DNA of 64,000 nucleotides. Origin: Cyanobium sp. ATX 6F1. GTDB taxonomy: Bacteria; Cyanobacteriota; Cyanobacteriia; PCC-6307; Cyanobiaceae. The position numbers were made by a program, and so were the translations under genes. Position 1 is the first letter of the stretch. Every line of letters starts with the position of its first letter. Positions 8,277 to 17,305 of the stretch are shown piece after piece. The stretch covers positions 124,001-188,000 of the forward strand of contig NZ_JAGQCS010000003.1 in the NCBI RefSeq assembly GCF_024346315.1, in the 5' to 3' direction. The notes beneath the pieces are model-generated. The model saw only the letters and a list, made by a program, of their open reading frames with translations. It did not search any database and was not told where the DNA came from.

Positions 8277-9140
8277 TCAGCTTTCGCTTGGCCTGCTGGT
8301 TCCGACCGTTCGCTGGGCAATCAGGTAGGCCACCACGGCCGCCGTCACGAAGCCCAGGGAGTTGCGCAGCACCGGCAGCAGCTCAGGGGTTCGGGTGATC
8401 ACAGGGCCAAGTCCCAGGGCGACGAACAGGATCCCCCACAGGGGCGAGAGCAGCAGCATCCAGGCCCAGGCGATCCGCTCCCCTGGCTTGCGCGGGAAGG
8501 CGGCGATGCCCGCCACCACGCCCCCCAGCAACGAGGAGCAGAAGGTGAGGATCCACTGCTCCCGTGGCAGGCCCGGCACCACCTGGCAGCCGCCCCGCTC
8601 CAGGCAGGTCTCCACGGCCGTCAGGGCCGCGACGATCGCTCCGTCCTCGCCGTGGTCGCGCACGTAGTACTGGTTGCCGTAGCGGGTCTGAAGTTCCACC
8701 CAGAAGGTGCGCGGCATCAGGGCGAACAGGGCATCGCCCACATTGAAATTGAGCAGGTTGCCGCCGCGGGGGTCGGCCACCACCAGCAGGCTGCGCTCAT
8801 CGAGGTTCCAGAAATCCTTCACCGCCAGTCCTGGGGTGCGCTCGTACTGGGTCAGCACCCGGAGCTTCCAGCCGTTGGCCTGCTCGAAGGCCGTGAGCTG
8901 GTCCTCGAGGCTGGCGCGCTCGGCCTCGCTCAGGGCCCGGGCCAGGTCAATCACCGGTGTGGGGTGATCCGGCAGCAGTTGGGGGTTATCGGCGGCCAGG
9001 GCAGCCGGCGTGAGCACAGGCGCCAGCAGCACCAGGGCCAGGCTCAGCAGGGCAGGGGCCACCAGGGCCATCAGGCGAGCGAGCCAGGGATGACTGGCTC
9101 GGAGGGATTGGCCCATGCGCCTGCTGCGATGATCCTGCAT
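8277..9140 (-). CDS. TPM-domain (Psb32/TLP18.3-like) membrane protein
   Basis: A 287-residue protein with an N-terminal signal or anchor (LMALVAPALLSLALVLLAPV), then a TPM domain of about 130 residues: PVIDLARALSEAERASLEDQ at its start, LRVLTQYERTPG, DERSLLVVADPRGGNLLNF and a conserved YGNQYYVRDHG stretch. Two C-terminal hydrophobic segments follow. Cyanobacterial and plant TPM proteins such as Psb32 and TLP18.3 act on the lumen side of the thylakoid in photosystem II maintenance; that role here is by family. Starts at codon 1, 9 or 24 all preserve the signal peptide. It is divergent from the methyltransferase gene. Confidence 0.85.
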   Translation of the reverse strand: MQDHRSRRMGQSLRASHPWLARLMALVAPALLSLALVLLAPVLTPAALAADNPQLLPDHPTPVIDLARALSEAERASLEDQLTAFEQANGWKLRVLTQYERTPGLAVKDFWNLDERSLLVVADPRGGNLLNFNVGDALFALMPRTFWVELQTRYGNQYYVRDHGEDGAIVAALTAVETCLERGGCQVVPGLPREQWILTFCSSLLGGVVAGIAAFPRKPGERIAWAWMLLLSPLWGILFVALGLGPVITRTPELLPVLRNSLGFVTAAVVAYLIAQRTVGTSRPSES

Positions 9141-9241
9141 TCTCTCTGACCCCCCTGCCCGAGCGCGTCCCCCCCGAGGGCACCACCGAGGAGACCGTCC
9201 CGGACTGGCTGCGCCAGCGTCTGACCGCAGCCGGTTCGGAC

Positions 9242-10366
9242 GTGCCCTTCAGCTCCTACATGGCCTGGGTGCTCCACGATCCGGAGCACGGGGCCTACGG
9301 CGCTGGCAGGTTGCGGATCGGCCCCGGGGGTGATTTTGCCACCGCGCCCTCCCTGGGGCCGGCCTTCGCTGAACTGCTGGCCCCCCAACTGGCCGACTGG
9401 CTGGAGGGTCTGGCCCGGGCGGTGCCAACTGGACCCCTGGCCCTGGTGGAGGCGGGACCCGGCGAGGGCCAGCTGGCCCTGGATCTTGCGGGCGCGCTGG
9501 CCCAGCGCTGGCCGGGCTTGACGGAGCGGCTGGAGCTTGTGCTGGTGGAGCCCAATCCAGGCATGGCCAGCCGCCAGCGCCAGCGGCTGGCGGCCTGCCC
9601 GCTGCCGGTGCGCTGGAGCTCCTTCGAGCAGTTGGCGGAGCGGCCCGTACGCGGGGTGGTGCTGGCCCATGAGGTGCTCGACGCCCTGGCGGTGGAGCGC
9701 TTTGAGCACCACCAGGGCCACTGGTGCCGCCAGCGGGTGCGGCTTGCCGGCGGCGGCCTGGAGCTGCTGGCGTCCGAACCCCTCAGCCCCGTTGAGCTGG
9801 AAGCCCTGGCCGATCTGGGCCTTGCCGAGCCGGGCGCCGGGCGCCCCGAGGGTTGGTGCAGTGAGTTGCACAGCGGCCTGGGCCCCTGGATGGCCGGCTG
9901 CGGGTCCGCCCTGGCCAGCGGTTGGTTGCTGGTGATCGATTACGCCCTGGAGGCCTGGCGTTACTACGCGCCCGCGCGCTCGGCCGGCACCTTGATGGCC
10001 TACCGGGGCCAGCGCGCCCAGGCCGATCCCCTGCTGGATCCAGGCGCCTGGGACCTCACCGCCCACCTCTGCACCGACAGCCTCGAGCGGGCGGCGCTGG
10101 GAGCCGGATGGCAGCCCCTGGGCCAATGCCGCCAGGGGGAAGCGCTGTTGGCGCTGGGGTTGGCCCAGGCCCTCCACGGCCTATCCACAGCTGATGAAGG
10201 CCTGGCCTTGGCCGAGCGCCTGGCTCGACGGGAGGCGCTGCTGCGGCTGGTGGATCCCGCCGCCCTGGGGGACTTCCGCTGGCTGGCCTATGGCCGAGAC
10301 CTGCCTGCGGAGCGCGACTCCCAGTCGGCCCCGCCGTTGTTTCTGCGGGAGCCGCCCCTCAGCTGA
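9242..10366 (+). CDS. MidA/NDUFAF7-like class I SAM-dependent methyltransferase
   Basis: A 374-residue reading from GTG 9242 with family hallmarks [53 protein letters not shown] (SAM-binding motif I), [14 protein letters not shown] and a C-terminal [20 protein letters not shown]. The mitochondrial relative NDUFAF7 methylates a complex I arginine; a cyanobacterial NDH-1 role is only analogy. The reading frame stays open upstream and encodes [13 protein letters not shown], which resembles the usual N-terminus of the family, yet there is no ATG, GTG or TTG there; only CTG at 9146 and 9155. The true start may be upstream. It overlaps the convergent aroB by 8 bases. Confidence 0.87.
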   Translation: MPFSSYMAWVLHDPEHGAYGAGRLRIGPGGDFATAPSLGPAFAELLAPQLADWLEGLARAVPTGPLALVEAGPGEGQLALDLAGALAQRWPGLTERLELVLVEPNPGMASRQRQRLAACPLPVRWSSFEQLAERPVRGVVLAHEVLDALAVERFEHHQGHWCRQRVRLAGGGLELLASEPLSPVELEALADLGLAEPGAGRPEGWCSELHSGLGPWMAGCGSALASGWLLVIDYALEAWRYYAPARSAGTLMAYRGQRAQADPLLDPGAWDLTAHLCTDSLERAALGAGWQPLGQCRQGEALLALGLAQALHGLSTADEGLALAERLARREALLRLVDPAALGDFRWLAYGRDLPAERDSQSAPPLFLREPPLS

Positions 10367-11477
10367 ACGAGCTCAGCACCTGACGGATCAGGGCAGGGTC
10401 CACATCATCGCGGATCTCGACCTGGCCGATCGCCGTGGGCAGCACGAAGCGCACCTGTCCGTCGCGCACCTTCTTGTCGCTCTGCAAGCTGCTGAGCACG
10501 GCTTCTGGATCCAGGCGCGGCAAGGCGAGGGGCAGCCCCGCCTTGGCGATCAGGGCCCGTTGGCGTTCCTGATCAGCGTGGCTCCAGAGGCCCGAGGCCA
10601 CGGCGATGGCGCCGGCCGCCAGCATCCCCAGCCCCACGGCTTCCCCGTGCCGGAAGGTGCCGTAGCCGCTGAGGTTTTCGATCGCATGGCCGAGGGTGTG
10701 GCCGTAGTTGAGGACCGCCCGCAGACCGCCTTCCCGCTCATCGGCGGCCACCACCCGGGCCTTGGCGGCGGCGGAGCGCTCCAGCAGCCGCTGGAGCAGG
10801 GCGGGCTCGACGGCCTCCAGTCGGGAGAGGTCGGTAGCCGCCTCCAACTCGCTGAACAGCTCCGGATCGCCGATCACCCCGTACTTGATCACCTCCGCCA
10901 TGCCCGAGCGGAATTCCCGCTCCGGCAGGGTGGCGAGGGTGCCTGTGTCGATCAGCACCAGGCGGGGCTGATGGAAGGCGCCGATCAGGTTCTTGCCGCC
11001 GGGGTGGTTCACCCCGGTCTTGCCGCCGATGGCCGCATCCACCATCGCCAGCAAGGTGGTGGGCACCTGCACCACGGCGATGCCCCGCAGCCAGGTGGCG
11101 GCGGCAAATCCCGCCATGTCGCCCACCACGCCGCCGCCTAAGGCGACGATCGCCGAGCTGCGCTCCAGATGGGCGCCAAAGGCGGCGTCGTGGATCAGCC
11201 CCACGGTGGCGGGGGTTTTCTGCTCCTCGCCGGCCTCCACCACTGTGGTGCTCACCTGGAAGCCGGCCCGCTCGAGGCTGGCGCGCACCGGATCGCCGTA
11301 GAAGCCCTCCACCAGCGGATTGCTCACCAGCAGCACCTTGGTGCCCACCTTCAGGCCCGCTTCCGCCATCCGGGCACCCAGCTGATCCAGCCCCCCGGCC
11401 CCCAGATGGATCGGGTAGGGGTTGGCCGCCAGGGCCACGGGGATCGTGCGCAGGGGGGCGGAGGCGGTGCGGGTCAC
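10359..11477 (-). CDS. aroB: 3-dehydroquinate synthase
   Basis: Second step of the shikimate pathway (DAHP to 3-dehydroquinate), NAD- and Zn-dependent. The 372-residue length is typical. Visible motifs are [20 protein letters not shown] (nucleotide-binding glycine loop), [30 protein letters not shown] and [11 protein letters not shown], which holds metal-ligand histidine. The start is GTG at 11477 and overlaps the mscS stop as GTGA, so it is the last gene of a binding-protein/mscS/aroB run. Pairing aroB with transport genes is unexpected but the overlap is clear. Confidence 0.97.
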   Translation of the reverse strand: MTRTASAPLRTIPVALAANPYPIHLGAGGLDQLGARMAEAGLKVGTKVLLVSNPLVEGFYGDPVRASLERAGFQVSTTVVEAGEEQKTPATVGLIHDAAFGAHLERSSAIVALGGGVVGDMAGFAAATWLRGIAVVQVPTTLLAMVDAAIGGKTGVNHPGGKNLIGAFHQPRLVLIDTGTLATLPEREFRSGMAEVIKYGVIGDPELFSELEAATDLSRLEAVEPALLQRLLERSAAAKARVVAADEREGGLRAVLNYGHTLGHAIENLSGYGTFRHGEAVGLGMLAAGAIAVASGLWSHADQERQRALIAKAGLPLALPRLDPEAVLSSLQSDKKVRDGQVRFVLPTAIGQVEIRDDVDPALIRQVLSSFS

Positions 11478-12748
11478 GGACGTTCGGGGCTGGTCGCTTG
11501 CGGGCCAGTCTGCTCACGCCCTGGCGGCCATTGGTGCTCCGCTTGCGGGTGCAGCACCAGTTGCGGGAAGGGAATCTCGATGCCCTGCTGCTTGAAGCCA
11601 TGCCAGATGGCGTTAGCGACCTCGCTGCAGATGCCGACGTTGTCCATCGGAGCGTCGATCCAGAAGCGCACGGCGTAATTGATCGAGGAGTCGCCGTAGC
11701 TCAGCAACAGCCCCTTGGGCGCCGGGTCGGCCAGCACGCGGCTGCAACCGCTGGCGGTGGCCTCCAGCAGCCCGATCACCGCCTCCGGATCCTGGTGGTA
11801 GGCCGCCGATACCAGCACCTGGCTGCGGCGCAGGCTGTCGCTGCCGGTGTAGGTGGTGGTGGTAGTGGTGAAGAAGGTCTGGTTGGGGATCACCAGCTCG
11901 GCGTTGTCACGGTTGCGCCAGAGCACCGCCGCCCGCAGCCCCAGGCTGCGCACCTCGCAGGAGTCGCCGTCGATGATCAGCACCTCCCCGGGGCGAACGG
12001 ACCCCTCCACCAGGAGCCACAGGCCACTGACGAAGTTGGAGAACACCTCCTTGATGCCGAAGCCCAGGCCCACCGAGAGGCCCCCGGCGATGGCCAGGAT
12101 CGCGTTGCCTCTGATTCCCAGGTGATCAATCACCAGCAGGATGCCGAAGCCCACCAGCAGGTAGCGGATCATCAGCTCCATCGCCCGCCGGCCGCTCTCG
12201 CTGATGCCGATGCTGCGCTGCACCACCCACGCCAGCCAGATCGCCGGCAGTCCCGAGGCGGTGACGAGCAGATACAGGGTGGCCGTGGCCGCAAACAGTT
12301 GCCCCAGATTGATCGGGGCTCCGAAGAAGACACCCAGGGGAATCACGCCGAGGTCGTTGACGCTGTCGAGCCGCCGGATCAAGCCCAGGGCGGCGGCGAT
12401 GAAGAAGGCCGGCTTGATCACCTGGGTGTACAGGCTCTGTACCACGCGCCGCTCCAACCGCCGCAGCAGCAGCACCCGCAGCACCTCCAGCAGGATCCAG
12501 AGCGCCTGAAGCCCGGCGAAGAACAGCACCAGGCCGAAGGGTTGGCCCAGCAGCGCCAGCAGGGCGGCCAGGAGCAGGATCAGCGCCAGCTTGAGCAGAT
12601 CGAACTGGATGATCGAGCGCCGCCAGCGGGGCAGCAGGGCCAGATGCAGGGAGATCACGATCCCCAGCCAGCCCGCCAGCTGCAGCACCACCGAGAGGCG
12701 CTGCAGGTAGCCGAACCAGCCGCTGATCTCGTAGAGGAACTGGTTCAT
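11474..12748 (-). CDS. Mechanosensitive channel of the MscS family
   Basis: A 424-residue membrane protein with several N-terminal helices, then the MscS pore and beta domain: [28 protein letters not shown], with the glycine/alanine pore helix just before it ([15 protein letters not shown]), then [24 protein letters not shown], the signature loop of the cytoplasmic beta domain. The extra N-terminal helices make it longer than E. coli MscS (286 residues). It presumably releases small osmolytes on hypo-osmotic shock. Start and stop each overlap a neighbour by 4 bases, so it is in one operon with the solute-binding protein and aroB. Confidence 0.92.
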   Translation of the reverse strand: MNQFLYEISGWFGYLQRLSVVLQLAGWLGIVISLHLALLPRWRRSIIQFDLLKLALILLLAALLALLGQPFGLVLFFAGLQALWILLEVLRVLLLRRLERRVVQSLYTQVIKPAFFIAAALGLIRRLDSVNDLGVIPLGVFFGAPINLGQLFAATATLYLLVTASGLPAIWLAWVVQRSIGISESGRRAMELMIRYLLVGFGILLVIDHLGIRGNAILAIAGGLSVGLGFGIKEVFSNFVSGLWLLVEGSVRPGEVLIIDGDSCEVRSLGLRAAVLWRNRDNAELVIPNQTFFTTTTTTYTGSDSLRRSQVLVSAAYHQDPEAVIGLLEATASGCSRVLADPAPKGLLLSYGDSSINYAVRFWIDAPMDNVGICSEVANAIWHGFKQQGIEIPFPQLVLHPQAEHQWPPGREQTGPQATSPERP

Positions 12749-14031
12749 GGGCGCTGGGCCAGGCGCTGCGTCAGCATCTCGATCGCCTGGGGGCCATCGG
12801 CGGCGCCGAAGATCATTGAGGTGAGCACCTCACGGAGCAGGGCCTCGCGCGGATCCCCCTCGATCAGGTTGACGTTGAAGAGGTCGTAGGCCTGCGACTG
12901 GGCCATGCCCTTCTCCAGGGCAGCCAGCACCCGGGAGCTGGTGACCGGCACATTCACATAGCGGTTCACCGGCAGGGCATCGTCGCTGCTCAAGGTGGCG
13001 GCCCGCTGCACCAGGGGATTGACGCTGAACTCCGCCAGGGCCTGGCTGATGCGGCGCTGCTCCGGGCTGGAGTCCCGTCCGAAGGCCCAGACCCGCAGCC
13101 GGGCGATCGGACTGGCCTGCCCCTCGGGCCCCGATGGCAGCGGGGCCACCCCGAGCCGTGGGCCCATCTCCCTCTGCAGGCGCGCCAGATGGCGGCTGCG
13201 GCAGGCGATCCAGGCCAGATCCCCCTTGACCAGAGCGCCCAGCAGATCGTCGGTGCTGCCGTAGAAGGTGACCCGTTGCTGGTCACTGGCCTGGTCAAGC
13301 CAGCTGAGCCAGCGCAGCAGCCCCGCTCGATCGGCGGGAAGCAGCTTGGCCGGTGTGACCGAGGTCTTCTCCGGGGCCAGCAGGCGTTGCAGGGCCGTGG
13401 TCGCCCCGAGGCCGCCGGCGCTCCAGTAGAGGTCGACCGGTTCAAGGGACAGTCCGATCGGGATGCCCCGGGCGCTGACCTTCAACAACTCCTCAAGGGT
13501 CTGGGGAGCCTTTTTCAGCACTTTGCGGTCGTAGCAAGCCACCTGGGGCTGGCTGAAAACGGGGAGCGCCGCCCAGCCTCCCTTGGTCCGGAAGCCGCGC
13601 AGCATCGTTGGCTCCACCTGGGAGCTGACGGCCTGCGGCAGCTGCACCGTCCGGGTCATGCCGGCGCTGTGCATGGCCAGGGCCGAGCTGCCGTTCACCA
13701 GCATCAGGTCGGGGCCCAGACCCGTGCGGTCGCGACGGGTGACCTCAGCCTGCACCTGGGTTTCAGGGAAGAACAGCAGCTGCACCCCCACCTTCGGATG
13801 GATCAGCCGGAAATCCTTGATGAATTGGCCCAGCTGGGAACGGAGGTGTCCGTCCGGCCCTTGTTTGGTCTGGTTACCGGAGCTGAGACCGATGTAGAGG
13901 TACACCGTTCCCGCCAGCTCACCGCTGCCTGGGCTGTTTGGGGCCGAGCAGGCCGCCAGGGCCAAGGGCACCACCAGGGCCGCCATGGCACGGGTGAAGC
14001 GGCTGAGCTGGATCTGTCGGGGGGCGTTCAC
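12745..14031 (-). CDS. ABC transporter solute-binding lipoprotein, carbohydrate/osmolyte type
   Basis: From the GTG at 14031 the 428-residue product has a lipoprotein signal (MAALVVPLALAACSAP, lipobox LAAC) followed by a cluster-B/UgpB-like binding fold: HPKVGVQLLFFPETQVQAEV, GLGPDLMLVNGS, GGWAALPVFSQPQVACYDRK and DLAWIACRSRH. An upstream ATG at 14073 would overlap the divergent permease start by 2 bases and bury the signal peptide, so the shorter form is preferred. It lies back-to-back with its likely permease. The ligand is not evident; sugars or glucosylglycerol-like compounds are the usual substrates of this class. Confidence 0.87.
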   Translation of the reverse strand: MNAPRQIQLSRFTRAMAALVVPLALAACSAPNSPGSGELAGTVYLYIGLSSGNQTKQGPDGHLRSQLGQFIKDFRLIHPKVGVQLLFFPETQVQAEVTRRDRTGLGPDLMLVNGSSALAMHSAGMTRTVQLPQAVSSQVEPTMLRGFRTKGGWAALPVFSQPQVACYDRKVLKKAPQTLEELLKVSARGIPIGLSLEPVDLYWSAGGLGATTALQRLLAPEKTSVTPAKLLPADRAGLLRWLSWLDQASDQQRVTFYGSTDDLLGALVKGDLAWIACRSRHLARLQREMGPRLGVAPLPSGPEGQASPIARLRVWAFGRDSSPEQRRISQALAEFSVNPLVQRAATLSSDDALPVNRYVNVPVTSSRVLAALEKGMAQSQAYDLFNVNLIEGDPREALLREVLTSMIFGAADGPQAIEMLTQRLAQRP

Positions 14032-14071
14032 GCCGTCAGGGTAGATAGCCTGCCCGAAGTCGTCTTTTCCC

Positions 14072-14953
14072 ATGGCCCCGGCCCGAGCCACCCTCACCGC
14101 CTGGGGTTTTCTGGCTCCGGGCCTGGTGCTGATCGGTCTCTCGGTGCTGCTCCCGGCGCTGATGGCGCTGGTGATGAGCTTCAGCCAGAGCGGTCTCGAT
14201 GTGAGCGAGCCCCTGCGGTTCGTGGGCCTGGCCAACCTTCGCCGGCTGGCCCACGACCCGATGTTCTTCCGGGTGCTGGGAACAACGTTCCTCTATCTGG
14301 TCGGGGTGGTGCCGCCGATCGTGCTCGGTTCCCTCGCCCTGGCGGTGCTGGTCAACCGACAGCTCCCCGGCATTCATCTGTTTCGTGGGGCCTTCTACAC
14401 ACCCGTGCTGGTGTCGATCGTGGTGGCGGCGATCGCTTTCCGTTGGCTCTACGCCGAAAACGGTCTCCTCAACGGCTGGCTCAGCGCCCTGCTGGGGGAG
14501 CGCTTCCATCCGATCGGTTTTCTCAGCGATCCACGTCTGGCCCTGCCCTCGGTGATGCTGGTGACCCTCTGGAAGGGTCTGGGCTATTTCATGGTGATCT
14601 TCCTGGCGGGCCTCCAGGGCATCTCTCCGGAGTTGTACGAAGCCGCCTCCCTCGATGGCAGCGAGGGTTGGCGCCGCCACCTGGACATCACCCTGCCGTT
14701 GCTGCGCCCCTACATCACCCTGGTGGCGGTGATCTCGGCGATTTCGGCCACCAAGGTGTTCGAGGAGGTTTTCCTGATGACCCAAGGCGGCCCGGCCGAT
14801 GGCACCCGAACCCTCGTCTATTACGTCTACGACCAGGCGTTCTCCGAATTGGAGATCAGCTATGCCTGCACCGTTGGGCTTGCCCTGTTCGTGATCGTTC
14901 TGCTGCTGAGCCTGGTGCGTTTCCTGGCCGCAGGAGAGAAGGGGCTCACCTGA
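14072..14953 (+). CDS. ABC transporter permease, sugar type (MalF/UgpA-like)
   Basis: A 293-residue, six-helix inner-membrane permease. The N-terminus AWGFLAPGLVLIGLSVLLPA and the cytoplasmic EAA loop (EAASLDGSEGWRRHLDITLP) identify the binding-protein-dependent carbohydrate family. Later FLMTQGGPADGTRTLVYYVY is characteristic of the MalF-side subunit. A matching second permease and the ATPase are not in the window, so the transporter must be completed by genes elsewhere or use a shared ATPase. It is transcribed away from the solute-binding gene, an uncommon arrangement for this class. Confidence 0.93.
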   Translation: MAPARATLTAWGFLAPGLVLIGLSVLLPALMALVMSFSQSGLDVSEPLRFVGLANLRRLAHDPMFFRVLGTTFLYLVGVVPPIVLGSLALAVLVNRQLPGIHLFRGAFYTPVLVSIVVAAIAFRWLYAENGLLNGWLSALLGERFHPIGFLSDPRLALPSVMLVTLWKGLGYFMVIFLAGLQGISPELYEAASLDGSEGWRRHLDITLPLLRPYITLVAVISAISATKVFEEVFLMTQGGPADGTRTLVYYVYDQAFSELEISYACTVGLALFVIVLLLSLVRFLAAGEKGLT

Positions 14954-14955
14954 TG

Positions 14956-14984
14956 CCAGGGGCCAGGGCCCAGGAGGCCAGGGG
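14956..14984. repeat. Short imperfect CCAGGG tandem repeat
   Basis: Four near-copies of CCAGGGG/CCAGGGC/CCAGGAGG lie end to end just after the permease stop, in the 103-base gap before purK. No hairpin with a T-run is present. It is probably slippage-derived low-complexity sequence. Confidence 0.45.
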
Positions 14985-15056
14985 CGTGGGTCAGGGGAGT
15001 GAGCGGCATCGGATGGCAAGCTGGGCCACTTCAAGCGTGGCGACTGAGGTGGGGCG

Positions 15057-16304
15057 TTGAGCGCTGAATCCGGCACCCCATCCAGCGATCCAGTGTTCCA
15101 TGCCCCCGTGGCCATCGGGATTGTGGGGGGCGGCCAGCTGGCCCTGATGCTCGCCGAGGCCGCCGCCGAACTGGGGGTGGAGCTGCATGTGCAGACCCCC
15201 TCGGCGGACGATCCTGCCGCCGCCCTGGCGGCTGTCGTGGTGCAGGCCGATTGCGGGGATGCGGCGGCGACCCGCCGGCTGGGGGCGCACTGCCGGGCGA
15301 TCAGCTTCGAGAACGAATGGGTGGACCTGGAGGCCCTGGCCCCCCTGGCGGCCGAGGGTCTGGTGTTTCGCCCCAGCCTGGCGGCGCTGGAGCCCCTGGT
15401 GAACAAGCGTCGTCAGCGGGAGCTGCTGGAACGCCTGCATCTGCCTTCCCCCCGCTGGCTGCCGTTGGAGCGCCTGATCGAACCCCTGCCGTTGGAAGAC
15501 ATCCCCCCACCGATCACCGCCGACCCAGTGGAGCCGCGGCCGGTCTTCGACCTTGGCTTTCCATTGATGGCGAAGGCCTCCACCGGTGGCTACGACGGCA
15601 AGGGCACCCTGGTGATCCCTGATCCCGCGGCACTGGAGGAGTTGCTGGAGCGGGTGGATCCCACCGAGTGGATCCTCGAGGAGTTCGTCAGCTTCGACCA
15701 GGAGCTTGCCCTGGTGGCCTGCCGGGATGGCCAGGGTCAGGTGGCCTGGTTCCCCTTGGCCCGCACCCATCAGCACCAGCACGTGTGCGACTGGGTGCTG
15801 GCACCCGCCTCGGTGGACCAGGCTGTTGAGGCCCTGGCCCGCAATGTGGCCGCTTCGATCCTGGCCAGCCTCGACTATGTCGGTGTGCTCTCGATCGAGT
15901 TCTTCTATGGGCCGGGTGGACTGGTGGTGAACGAGCTGGCGCCTCGCACCCACAATTCCGGCCACTTCACGATCGAGGCCTGCCGGACCAGTCAGTTCGC
16001 CCAGCAGGTGCGAATCGTCAGCGGTGACAACGTGGCAGACATCGACTTCGATGGGCCCGGAGCCCTGATGGTCAACCTGCTCGGCATCGAGCAGAGCGCA
16101 GAAGAGGAGGCCGAGCGGCGAACGGCCCTGGCGATGCTGAACGGTGCCCACCTGCACTGGTACGGGAAGCGGGAGCCCAGGCCCGGGCGCAAGCTGGGGC
16201 ACCTGACCGTGCTGCTGCAGGCCGCCACCCCGGCCGAACTGGAGCTCGAGGCCGATCGGCGTTTGGCGGAGATTCGTTCGATCTGGCCCTTGCCTCCAGC
16301 TTAA
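15057..16304 (+). CDS. purK: N5-carboxyaminoimidazole ribonucleotide synthase
   Basis: ATP-grasp enzyme that carboxylates AIR with bicarbonate in purine synthesis. The 415-residue product shows IGIVGGGQLALMLAEAAAEL at the N-terminus, ISFENEWVDLEAL, FPLMAKASTGGYDGKGTLVI (ATP-grasp lysine/glycine loop), WILEEFVSFDQELALV and the strongly conserved NELAPRTHNSGHFTIEAC. The start is TTG at 15057, with no better in-frame codon. It is slightly longer than the usual 360-390 residues because of an insertion near residues 140-170. The gap after it may contain a structured RNA. Confidence 0.96.
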   Translation: MSAESGTPSSDPVFHAPVAIGIVGGGQLALMLAEAAAELGVELHVQTPSADDPAAALAAVVVQADCGDAAATRRLGAHCRAISFENEWVDLEALAPLAAEGLVFRPSLAALEPLVNKRRQRELLERLHLPSPRWLPLERLIEPLPLEDIPPPITADPVEPRPVFDLGFPLMAKASTGGYDGKGTLVIPDPAALEELLERVDPTEWILEEFVSFDQELALVACRDGQGQVAWFPLARTHQHQHVCDWVLAPASVDQAVEALARNVAASILASLDYVGVLSIEFFYGPGGLVVNELAPRTHNSGHFTIEACRTSQFAQQVRIVSGDNVADIDFDGPGALMVNLLGIEQSAEEEAERRTALAMLNGAHLHWYGKREPRPGRKLGHLTVLLQAATPAELELEADRRLAEIRSIWPLPPA

Positions 16305-16321
16305 GCCCCCTAGGATGTGCT

Positions 16322-16555
16322 CGGACTGCTGTGTTGGTCACTGCCTTCTACAGTTTTCTGATCTGACTCCCTTTTCGACTTGGGGGGTCTGTCGCGACGG
16401 CGACGTAGGCCGGCCTTGAGCCGGAAACGAAACCCCGCTTTGACCCCCCTTCTGGTTCATCCAGGTCGGAATCTGGGGCAGAACGGCATGGCGGTCCACC
16501 CCTTTCTTGAATCAGCCCGCAGAAGGTGCCTGATGGGCCGCTACCTGACAGCGCT
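16322..16555 (+). ncRNA. Candidate structured RNA downstream of purK, possibly 6S RNA
   Basis: The 310-base gap between purK and the J-protein gene has no coding support but many nested complementary segments. From outside in: GCTGT 16328-16332 with ACAGC 16548-16552; CCTTCT 16344-16349 with AGAAGG 16521-16526; CTGAT 16358-16362 with ATCAG 16511-16515. A perfect 8-bp stem GGGGGGTC 16382-16389 / GACCCCCC 16442-16449 encloses two hairpins (16391-16404 and 16410-16424). A -10-like TAGGAT sits at 16311-16316. A long rod with internal bubbles fits 6S RNA, which I recall lying next to purK in cyanobacteria, but that recollection and the ends given here are unverified. Confidence 0.4.
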
Positions 16556-16614
16556 GATCGCTTCGCAGCCACCCCACTAAGGTCGTAGGCACGTGCTGCA
16601 GGCATGATTCGCTG

Positions 16615-17241
16615 ATGCCGACCAGCCGTTCGAAGCTCCGCTCCGAGCGATTCCGCTACGGCTGGATCAGTCTGCTGATCGGGGCGCTGCTCACCGTTCT
16701 GATCGTGGCCAACGCGGCGCACGAACGGCGCGTGGGCAACACCCAGATTGCTGATGACAGCCTGTGGATGCTCTGGTCACCGGCCATCTTTGCCGTGGCG
16801 GGGGTGGTGTTCATCGCTCGGGGACTGGCGCTCGAGAACTCCCTCAAGCACCTACCCACTTTCAGGCGGCCCCGGCGGCCGCAGTTGTTCAAGCCTCGGC
16901 CGAAGGCTGATCCCCCTTCCGAGCGAGGCCGCAGGCGGCAAGCCAAGCCGGCCGCCGCCCGAGCAGAAACGGCCGAAGCGGAGGCCACTGAAGCGGCATC
17001 CAGAAGCTCACCTCCCCCGGCGGCGGCGCCAGAGGCAAGGGAGATTCCCCTTGATGATCGTTACCGCCAGGCCTGCGCGGAATTGGGGGTCGAGCCCGGC
17101 ACCGATTGGATGGTGATTCGGGCAATCTGGCGCCGAAAGCTCCAGAGCTGGCACCCCGACCAGGGGGGAGACCACGAGGTCTGGTTGCGCAAGACCGCCG
17201 CCTACACCCTGCTCGAGGCCTGGGAACAGTTCAAGGCCTGA
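16615..17241 (+). CDS. Membrane-anchored J-domain-like protein
   Basis: A 208-residue protein. Two membrane spans (about residues 18-36 and 57-73) are followed by a basic, Pro/Ala/Glu-rich linker of roughly 60 residues and a C-terminal J-like domain: RQACAELGVEPGTDWMVIRA, then WRRKLQSWHPDQGG with the HPD tripeptide needed to stimulate DnaK, and a closing AYTLLEAWEQF helix. This would recruit a DnaK to the membrane. The helix before HPD carries several Trp and the domain is short, so J activity is an inference from HPD plus layout. Confidence 0.75.
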   Translation: MPTSRSKLRSERFRYGWISLLIGALLTVLIVANAAHERRVGNTQIADDSLWMLWSPAIFAVAGVVFIARGLALENSLKHLPTFRRPRRPQLFKPRPKADPPSERGRRRQAKPAAARAETAEAEATEAASRSSPPPAAAPEAREIPLDDRYRQACAELGVEPGTDWMVIRAIWRRKLQSWHPDQGGDHEVWLRKTAAYTLLEAWEQFKA

Positions 17242-17305
17242 GCCGTTGGCAGGTTGATGGCCATCGACCGCAGGCCCGGTTGGACCGTTGCCTGTGCGCA
17301 GAGGA

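Noticed and set aside
13189-15060. A 623-codon plus-strand ORF across the solute-binding protein and permease
   Set aside because: Out-of-frame reading of two clear genes; product is low-complexity and Arg/Gly-rich.
16423-16434. GGAAACGAAACC, which recalls loop motifs of Yfr2-type small RNAs
   Set aside because: Too short and not in the required hairpin context; memory of the motif is imprecise.
16348-16722. Minus-strand ORF across the gap after purK
   Set aside because: Overlaps the J-protein start, low-complexity product; the gap is better explained by structured RNA.
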